Positions 34,361 to 44,761 of a stretch of DNA of 44,761 nt are shown here, piece after piece (positions within the stretch are counted from its first letter, which is position 1; every line of letters starts with the position of its first letter). Source of the stretch: Methanobacterium sp. (GTDB lineage Archaea > Methanobacteriota > Methanobacteria > Methanobacteriales > Methanobacteriaceae); contig JAHKLP010000011.1 in NCBI GenBank assembly GCA_020855015.1, positions 1-44,761 on the forward strand. Direction: 5' to 3'. The translations under genes were made by a program, and so were the position numbers. The notes under the pieces were generated by a model. That model ran no database searches. It was not told the origin of the DNA and saw nothing but the letters and a program-made list of their open reading frames with translations.

Positions 34361-34723
34361 ATGTCCGAACTGGAAAATGAGTTGGATCAAGTTATTGTGA
34401 ATATAGGTCCTCAGGATGCATTTACATTTGTTAAAGAAAACTTTGAAGACCCTAATTTTGTTATATTGGATGTTAGAACTCCTAAGGAATTCTCCAATGG
34501 CCATATTGAAGGAGCGGTTAACTTGGATTTTTATTCGGAAGACTTCAGGGAGCAACTGGAAAAGCAAGACAGGGAGAAGAAATACCTAATTTGCTGTGGA
34601 TCCGGTGTTAGAGGGGTTAAAACGTTAGGCATTATGCAAGATTTGGGATTTACTAATATATTTAATATTCTTGGCGAAATTACCATGTGGAAAGCGATGG
34701 ATTTGCCGTTGACTGAAAAATAA
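34361..34723 (+). CDS. Rhodanese-like sulphurtransferase
   Basis: A 120-residue single-domain rhodanese that transfers sulphane sulphur through a persulphide. The active-site loop is CGSGVRG with Cys79, preceded by YLIC; the CH2A-like region is ILDVRTPKEFSNGHIEGAVNLD. The loop is intact, so it should be active. Its in vivo acceptor is unknown. The ATG follows a GGGGGAATATGG stretch. It is isolated between the ABC cassette and the convergent helicase gene. Confidence 0.88.
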   Translation: MSELENELDQVIVNIGPQDAFTFVKENFEDPNFVILDVRTPKEFSNGHIEGAVNLDFYSEDFREQLEKQDREKKYLICCGSGVRGVKTLGIMQDLGFTNIFNILGEITMWKAMDLPLTEK

Positions 34724-34828
34724 TGGTTTTTGAATAGATTTCTCAAATTATATGATGATATTGCACTTAGATTTTTTTATTTTTATTAGCCAATATACAA
34801 CTGATTTAATGAAACTTTAAATGGTATA

Positions 34829-39904
<5,076 letters not shown>

Positions 39905-40023
39905 TTATCAATACCTCTCATTACTTGATTCGGCCGGGAAATAATAATGACATTCAATATAATATTCTTGGTTTATTAAAACTCTATATTAAAACTATCT
40001 CTCCGTTTATAATTACATGGCTT

Positions 40024-41763
40024 TCATTCTCTCTGTATAGCTTCTTTGAAGAAGCTTGGCACCAGGTTACGGTATAGGGGATTGCGCAGTAGCATACGAA
40101 AGTTACCATCCAAAATATAAGTTTCACAGTAATCATCTTCTGCTCGCATCCCCCGCCCATAGGCTTGTAGTAGGGTCATAATTGTTTTATAGGCATACCA
40201 TGGAGGGTCCAACTGTTTTCTTTGGTTTATTTGCGGATCTCCGAGGTAGGGAAATGGTATCTTATAAATAACCTGAAACTGACACTTTTCATATGGCAAA
40301 TCTACTCCTTCACTCATCGAGGGGCTGACCAGAACCCTTTTGTCTTTGGAATGTTCGAATCTGTTAAGAACTTGTTCCCTGTTTTTGGGGTTATGGCCCA
40401 TTAACCGAGGATTTTTAAGATGCTTCATAATGTACTGCTGGCACTTGTAGTTATGGGTGTGAATAAGTCCTTTCTCCTTTTCATGATGATTAATGATTTT
40501 TTCCAGAATAGGAATAGTTTTAGGTGCGGTACGTTTTATAAGGCGCTGAGACATGTTTCCCACAAGTTTCAGATGCACGGGGCGTGATGATTGTGGAAAA
40601 ATACTTTTAATTTCCATATAATAGGTTTCATCAGGTTCGATACCCAGCCACTGGCAGAATAAATCCTTATCCAGGATGGTGGCACTCATAAAAAGCCGAA
40701 TATCAGCATGGTTGAAGAGCCTGTCTCCAGCGTAAGTGTTAATCCGGAGAGGTTTAAATGAAACTCCTCCTGGACTGGTATCCACCACCCAGTTTTCTGG
40801 ATTATTCTCCAAGTTACGGGAAAGCTCGCTAAGATTCATTTTCATACGGTTGACACGATCAGCCGATCTTTTAGGGATTGTTTTAAGGTTAATGTCTTGA
40901 TAATCATCATAAAGGGATTCAACAAAAAGTATCCATTCCTGGGGGTCATGGTACTTCATCATACTGGGAGGTATTTTCTTTTTGATTTCGCGTTCCAAAC
41001 GGCGGTTGTAGAGATTGACCTCCAAACGCTGCATTAACTTATTTTCTATATTATGGGCCTCATCCAAAACCATTAAATGCCTTTTTCCAAAGTGTTTAAC
41101 ATAGTTGAGTTCAAGTAGTGCGTAATCATAGTTCATTAAAGTTATGGGACTTTCCACAGCCACAGCTTTTTGATCCCAATAACGACACCTCTCATTGGAA
41201 CGGAAATAGATCGGTGTTCCAAATGCATCCTGAAATGCACGCATCTCACCATCAAAGGGTGATTTACTGATACCATAATCACAAACAAATTTTTGGGTAC
41301 TGGGAATGGTCTGGCATGTGCCCTGGTCACAATTGTACTCCAAGCTTTCATTCTGGCATAAGAAGTTGCCGCGCCCTTTAACTAGTGGGTAACCGAACTC
41401 TGCAGCATACTGGGACTGGAGCTGTTTAGTCATGGTTAATATATAGGCTGGCTGATATATTCTGGCCAGGGTGGTGGCTACCGCTGATTTCCCAGTACCA
41501 GTACCTGCCTCAAGGATAATATTGGAATAACCACGCTCAATAGCATCCACAATTTCGGATATTATTTCTAATTGACCTTCCCGGGGGGATTGAAAGGGGA
41601 ATTTTTCTATTATCTCCTCATCAATATGTGGGAACTGCTTTTTAATTGTTTCAAGCCGTGATGTCGATATTTTAGGTGTTTTAACTTGCTTAGAATTGTC
41701 TGATGCACATATGCAGCGGTCTTTTATCATTCCACATTTGTTACAGAAAAAGCCGTTTTCCAT
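40024..41763 (-). CDS. Iron-sulphur superfamily II helicase, XPD/DinG type
   Basis: A 579-residue 5'-3' DNA helicase of the XPD/Rad3/DinG group, for repair of damaged or structured DNA. Domains: an N-terminal zinc motif CNKCGMIKDRCIC (C7-C19), Walker A AGTGTGKS (Lys92), an iron-sulphur region with cysteines 136, 145, 150, 161 and 193, the DEAH box LDEAHNIEN (234-237), and motif VI QAYGRGMRAEDD. The length is short for DinG but usual for archaeal relatives. No ribosome binding site precedes the ATG, and a TATTTATACC box centred 27 bases upstream implies a leaderless mRNA. The Hhe-like gene follows on the same strand after 119 bases. Confidence 0.9.
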   Translation of the reverse strand: MENGFFCNKCGMIKDRCICASDNSKQVKTPKISTSRLETIKKQFPHIDEEIIEKFPFQSPREGQLEIISEIVDAIERGYSNIILEAGTGTGKSAVATTLARIYQPAYILTMTKQLQSQYAAEFGYPLVKGRGNFLCQNESLEYNCDQGTCQTIPSTQKFVCDYGISKSPFDGEMRAFQDAFGTPIYFRSNERCRYWDQKAVAVESPITLMNYDYALLELNYVKHFGKRHLMVLDEAHNIENKLMQRLEVNLYNRRLEREIKKKIPPSMMKYHDPQEWILFVESLYDDYQDINLKTIPKRSADRVNRMKMNLSELSRNLENNPENWVVDTSPGGVSFKPLRINTYAGDRLFNHADIRLFMSATILDKDLFCQWLGIEPDETYYMEIKSIFPQSSRPVHLKLVGNMSQRLIKRTAPKTIPILEKIINHHEKEKGLIHTHNYKCQQYIMKHLKNPRLMGHNPKNREQVLNRFEHSKDKRVLVSPSMSEGVDLPYEKCQFQVIYKIPFPYLGDPQINQRKQLDPPWYAYKTIMTLLQAYGRGMRAEDDYCETYILDGNFRMLLRNPLYRNLVPSFFKEAIQRE

Positions 41764-41784
41764 AATGACTTATATTTTGATAGT

Positions 41785-41795
41785 GGTATAAATAC
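41785..41795 (-). promoter_or_regulatory. TATA box for a leaderless helicase mRNA
   Basis: On the minus strand the box reads GTATTTATACC. Its centre is about 27 bases from the A of the ATG at 41763, which would place transcription start at or next to the start codon. This fits the absence of a ribosome binding site. Confidence 0.55.
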
Positions 41796-41826
41796 ATAAA
41801 GTTTTGAAACCTTTAAAACATGTTTA

Positions 41827-41845
41827 ATTAGAATTGAATTCTAAT
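41827..41845. promoter_or_regulatory. Nineteen-base perfect palindrome ATTAGAATTGAATTCTAAT
   Basis: Nine-base arms flank a central G. It lies about 20 bases upstream of the TATA box facing cbiL and 64 bases from the helicase start. The half ATTAGAATTC recurs at 42049-42058. This looks like an operator; the binding protein is unknown. Confidence 0.5.
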
Positions 41846-42066
41846 AACAACTGCAAGCCAGCCTATTTATATATATTGCGGTTATTACATTTTTTTGAGA
41901 TTTTTTATCAAATTTTTCTTTCATAATGTGATTTAAAAGCTCTGGTGAAATCACCATTACATATTACTTTTTTAACAGTATTTGTTACGATCTTTGGGAA
42001 AATAATGCTATTTTTTTAAACCAGAATGGATAATTAATTAATCTAAGGATTAGAATTCAGAATCAA

Positions 42067-42081
42067 TTTTTTTATTAATCG
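42067..42081 (+). promoter_or_regulatory. T-run plus ATTAATCG leader element before cbiL
   Basis: TTTTTTTATTAATCG is identical to 7487-7501 before cbiH, and in both places it ends nine or ten bases before the ATG. The last G here is also the first base of the GGTG ribosome binding site. Confidence 0.35.
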
Positions 42082-42090
42082 GTGTTTTAT

Positions 42091-42792
42091 ATGGATAAAG
42101 GAAAACTCATTGGTGTGGGTGTGGGTCCTGGAGACCCTGAATTGCTCACAGTCAAGGGAATAAAAACATTAAAATCAGTACCAGTTATATGCGCTCCTAA
42201 ATCTTCAAAGGCAAAACCTAGCTTAGCCCTTTCAATAGTCCAGAATGTTTTAAAGGAACGAAAAGATGATTATACCATATTTGAACCTCTTTTTCCCATG
42301 ATAGAGGATAAAATGGAACTGGAAATTTATTGGACTGACGCCGCGCAACTGATAATGGACGAACTTGAAAAAGGCAGGGATGTATCTTTTATAACCCTTG
42401 GAGATCCTTCTATTTACAGCACATTTTCCTATATAGCAAATATAATTAAGGATGAAGGCTATTTGGTGGAAATGATTCCAGGAATAACATCATTTACCAG
42501 TTGTGCTGCCAGTGCAGGTATCACATTGGGTGAGAAGGATGAGATAGTTATAGTAGTTCCCAAGGTGGACCAGCGACTAAAAGAAATTTTGGAGCACGCA
42601 GACACGGCAGTGATCATGAAGACTTCTCGCCACTCTGGTATGCTAGAAGAAATCATAAATGATGATTCAAGGGATAAACACATCATCTCTGTTCAAAATT
42701 GTGGAATGGATGATGAAGAAATATCTACTGGCTTTGCCAAAAAGGGAAAGTATCTTTCAACAACCATAGTTAAATTTGAAAAATCCCATTAA
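42091..42792 (+). CDS. cbiL: Precorrin-2 C20-methyltransferase CbiL
   Basis: CbiL methylates C20 of cobalt-factor II/precorrin-2, the entry step to corrin. The tetrapyrrole methylase fold shows GVGVGPGDPELLTVKG at residues 9-24, FITLGDPSIYSTF (the SAM loop) at about 103-115 and MIPGITSFTSCAASAG. The 233-residue length is normal. GGTG lies six bases before the ATG at 42091; an in-frame GTG at 42082 is part of that site. It acts before CbiH and CbiG of this window. The MetX-like gene follows after 40 bases. Confidence 0.92.
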   Translation: MDKGKLIGVGVGPGDPELLTVKGIKTLKSVPVICAPKSSKAKPSLALSIVQNVLKERKDDYTIFEPLFPMIEDKMELEIYWTDAAQLIMDELEKGRDVSFITLGDPSIYSTFSYIANIIKDEGYLVEMIPGITSFTSCAASAGITLGEKDEIVIVVPKVDQRLKEILEHADTAVIMKTSRHSGMLEEIINDDSRDKHIISVQNCGMDDEEISTGFAKKGKYLSTTIVKFEKSH

Positions 42793-42832
42793 TTTTTTAA
42801 AATACCACAACTTTAATATTGGAGGATTCTTC

Positions 42833-43816
42833 TTGCTTAAACAAAAAAATCACACTCTTCACGACTTCAAATTTGAATCTGGGATGGTTATCTCTGATTT
42901 ATCAATGGAATATGCAGTTCAGGGAACCAAAAAACTTGATGAACAGGGAAATATTGCCAACGCATTTTTATATCTCCATGGGTGGAGCGGAGACTACGCT
43001 TCTGTGAAAAACCTTAGTAGTGTTATAGGTCCTGGGAAGGCCATTGACACCAGGAAGTTCTATGTGATAAGCCCAACAGCATTGGGAACACCAGGATCAT
43101 CCAGCCCATCCAGCACAAGCATGGGCACAGATTTCCCTGAATACAGCATTAAAGACATGATAGTGGCCCAGTATGAATTGTTAAGGCAGGGATTGGGGAT
43201 TGAACATCTTCAGGGCATTATGGGCACATCAATGGGTGGATTTCAGGCCCTGCATTGGGCTTTAGAATATCCTGATTTCATGGATTTCCTGATACTTCAT
43301 GGAACCAGTCATCATTTATCAAACAGGATGTTTGGAGTTTACCATCTCATGAACCAGATCATTGAGGGTGATGCTAAATACAATAAGGGAAAATACGTCC
43401 AGAATCCGGTCAAAGTTATGGAACACGTTGCCTACCTCAGTTACCTATGGTCACTCTCCCCAGAAAACTATGAAGAATGTTTTGATTCTAGAAATGAATT
43501 TCTTGCAGGTGTGGGTGAGAGAAAGGCCGATTCGATTAATTGGGATGCGAATGATATAATATGGAGAAATAAAGCAATGTTTAACCATGATCTAACCCAT
43601 GAAATATCCCGGATCTCTGTCCCTGCCCTGGTGATTGGAATACACCAGGATCAGATAGTTGATGAAAAATTCAGTATCATGCCCTTAAAGGAAGGTCTCA
43701 GAAACTCAGAACTATTTCTATATAATTCTATATGGGGGCATTATGGTTGCATCAAGGATGTTTTGAAAGCTTCAGGGGCAATTGGGAGATTTATATCAGA
43801 AGGTTGCAGTGACTAA
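42833..43816 (+). CDS. Alpha/beta hydrolase of the homoserine O-acetyltransferase (MetX) family
   Basis: A 327-residue alpha/beta hydrolase. The triad is visible: nucleophile Ser in GTSMGGFQALHWA, Asp in HQDQIVDEKF and His in WGHYG. LHGWSGD supplies the oxyanion side. MetX enzymes normally show GGSMGG/GGSLGG and carry a lid with an arginine for homoserine; here the Gly is Thr (GTSMGG). The protein is also shorter than usual, so acetyl transfer to homoserine is uncertain and a thioester or ester hydrolase is possible. Translation begins at TTG 42833, eight bases after GGAGG; the frame is open from 42776 but overlaps cbiL. Confidence 0.78.
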   Translation: MLKQKNHTLHDFKFESGMVISDLSMEYAVQGTKKLDEQGNIANAFLYLHGWSGDYASVKNLSSVIGPGKAIDTRKFYVISPTALGTPGSSSPSSTSMGTDFPEYSIKDMIVAQYELLRQGLGIEHLQGIMGTSMGGFQALHWALEYPDFMDFLILHGTSHHLSNRMFGVYHLMNQIIEGDAKYNKGKYVQNPVKVMEHVAYLSYLWSLSPENYEECFDSRNEFLAGVGERKADSINWDANDIIWRNKAMFNHDLTHEISRISVPALVIGIHQDQIVDEKFSIMPLKEGLRNSELFLYNSIWGHYGCIKDVLKASGAIGRFISEGCSD

Positions 43817-43820
43817 TTTA

Positions 43821-44576
43821 TTAACTAGTTTTTACCATGAACTGGCAGTAGTCATCTCCCTTGGCGTAACATTTAACTTCCGTCACTTCAACATGCTCCT
43901 GGAAGTATCGGGAGAAAATAGCTTCAAGTATGCCTGAGTCGAAGGAACAGGCGGTTCTACCAATTTTTGGCAGATCTTCACATTCGAAACAGTCATATAA
44001 CTGGATAATAAGGGGATCTATGCTTTTTATTTCTATTCGGCCTAATTGGTTTGTTTCCCAGAATCTGGCCAGATTATCAATGAATTCGTTGAGATCAGGG
44101 TTTTTTAATTTTTTGTAAAAGGTATTTCCCACTTTGATTCCTGCATTGCGAAGTATGGGGTCAATGTTTATGCCTTCATCCATAAGTGCTACTCGGATGG
44201 ATCTGAACATGAATCTGAAGAACTTCAGGGGGTCTTCTGATTCTACCACAAAATCTTGCAGATATTTGTCATCATCGTCTTTAATTTCTTTTTCTGATGA
44301 GACATCTCCCAGAAATTTTGAGTTAATGTAATAGATTTTACGTCGACGGTCTTCGGGGTCTATTACCCAATCTATTATTCCTGCATCTTCTAAGTCTTGT
44401 AAATGTGCTGATATAGTTGATTTAGATCTTATGGTGGATGCCACGATCTGGGATCCACTCATACCGCCTTCTTTGAGAAGTGATAGTATCTGGGCTTTTA
44501 TTGGGCTTTGGATAATATTTATCCCAGATTTTGTTGAAAATATTTTAACACGACTTTTGGTTTTAAGTGGAGCCAT
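43821..44576 (-). CDS. ArsR-type HTH transcription regulator with V4R domain
   Basis: A 251-residue regulator. Residues 20-95 form a winged helix: IQSPIKAQILSLLKEGGMSG, then STISAHLQDLEDAGIIDWV. Residues about 145-250 are a V4R (4-vinyl reductase) small-molecule domain ending in EVKCYAKGDDYCQFMV, with metal-type cysteines (also FECED and TACSFDSG). V4R domains bind hydrocarbon, tetrapyrrole or metal ligands; here the ligand is unknown. GAGGGAATTAA precedes the ATG. Its upstream region is full of GTTCG boxes, so it may regulate itself and a rightward gene beyond the window. It converges on the MetX-like gene, four bases apart. Confidence 0.85.
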   Translation of the reverse strand: MAPLKTKSRVKIFSTKSGINIIQSPIKAQILSLLKEGGMSGSQIVASTIRSKSTISAHLQDLEDAGIIDWVIDPEDRRRKIYYINSKFLGDVSSEKEIKDDDDKYLQDFVVESEDPLKFFRFMFRSIRVALMDEGINIDPILRNAGIKVGNTFYKKLKNPDLNEFIDNLARFWETNQLGRIEIKSIDPLIIQLYDCFECEDLPKIGRTACSFDSGILEAIFSRYFQEHVEVTEVKCYAKGDDYCQFMVKTS

Positions 44577-44650
44577 TTAATTCCCTCAGATTATTATTTT
44601 CATTATTATTGTATTGAATATTTATTCGTTAATTTAGTTGTATATATTTT

Positions 44651-44742
44651 GTTCGAATATATAAGTACGTTCGGTTCAATGCGAACAGTAACATTTATAT
44701 GGGATAGTTCGCATAACTTCTTACGTTCGGGAACCTGCGAAC
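44651..44742. promoter_or_regulatory. Divergent promoter with six GTTCG/CGAAC boxes
   Basis: The boxes are GTTCGAA 44651-44657, GTTCGG 44669-44674, TGCGAAC 44680-44686, GTTCGCA 44707-44713, GTTCGGGAAC 44725-44734 and TGCGAAC 44736-44742. TGCGAAC, GTTCGCA and TGCGAAC form alternating inverted sites 27 and 29 bases apart. They surround the TATA box ACATTTATATGG at 44691-44702, facing a gene beyond the right edge, and TTATATATTCG on the minus strand at 44655-44665, facing the V4R gene. The density suggests a true operator region. Confidence 0.65.
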
Positions 44743-44761
44743 CAAAATTTTGTGTTATCAA

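Larger units (their letters stand above)
41764..42090. other. Divergent region between the XPD/DinG helicase and cbiL
   Basis: No gene is visible. It holds the leaderless promoter of the helicase (41785-41795), a 19-base perfect palindrome (41827-41845), a TTTATATATATTG box at about 41866-41878 facing cbiL, a second copy of the palindrome's half ATTAGAATTC (42049-42058) and the T-run plus ATTAATCG element before cbiL. Confidence 0.5.

Overview
The window reads as the chromosome of a hydrogenotrophic methanogen of the order Methanobacteriales, most likely a mesophilic Methanobacterium. The evidence is the very AT-rich intergenic DNA, GGTGAT and GGAGG ribosome binding sites, archaeal TATA boxes, the euryarchaeal PolD small subunit, UPF0147, FmdE, V4R, DUF4013 and DUF2807 proteins, and cobalt-early (anaerobic) cobalamin genes. 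From memory, the gene order partly follows the Methanothermobacter stretches around MTH1403-1412 and MTH1334-1349. No insertion sequence, integrase or CRISPR array is visible.

Left end (1-1132): there is no gene here. It holds what I read as the chromosomal replication origin. Nine copies of a 12-bp box (TTACACTTGAAA or TTACAGTTGAAA) lie in two oppositely oriented arrays, four on the left and five on the right, many about 51 bp apart. They flank a core that is about 16% G+C. The box matches the Cdc6/Orc1 recognition repeat known from Methanothermobacter, so the cdc6 gene probably lies just outside the left edge.

1133-9151: cobalamin genes cbiB, cbiG and cbiH are mixed with UPF0147, a class II aldolase (probably making lactaldehyde for coenzyme F420), the PolD small subunit DP1, two small proteins of unknown function and a DUF488 protein. 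CbiH carries a cysteine-rich C-terminal domain. 9268-14201: a leftward amino-acid block runs argD, lysA, dapF and a class III aminotransferase with a cysteine cluster. 14478-27884: a mixed region with a duplicated small membrane protein, cyclophilin, a GAF pair, a lipocalin-like (AttH/CrtC) protein, an OGG1-type glycosylase, a DUF2807 lipoprotein, a SulP transporter, DUF998, a proteasome-like Ntn hydrolase with a predicted N-terminal serine, a cyclin-box-like small protein, hisF and DUF4013. A tRNA-Arg(UCG) follows at 28037, converging on an AhpD-like gene.

29011-33910 is a five-gene rightward cassette: FmdE-like protein, ABC binding protein (apparently starting at ATC), methyltransferase, FecCD/BtuC permease and ATPase. 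It looks like uptake of a metal chelate or corrinoid with a dedicated modifying enzyme. After a rhodanese, 34829-41763 holds two leftward helicases: a 1691-residue DUF4011-helicase-nuclease-DUF3320 protein with the architecture of the Hhe anti-phage protein, and an iron-sulphur XPD/DinG helicase. The right end has cbiL, a MetX-like hydrolase and a V4R regulator whose upstream region carries a dense set of GTTCG/CGAAC operator-like boxes.

Cobalamin is the recurring theme (cbiB, cbiG, cbiH, cbiL and possibly the BtuCD-like transporter), as expected for a methanogen that needs corrinoid for its methyltransferase. The most unusual items are the full origin architecture, the Hhe-like protein with an apparently altered nuclease site, the Ser1 Ntn hydrolase, the ATC start, and the leader motif shared by cbiH and cbiL.
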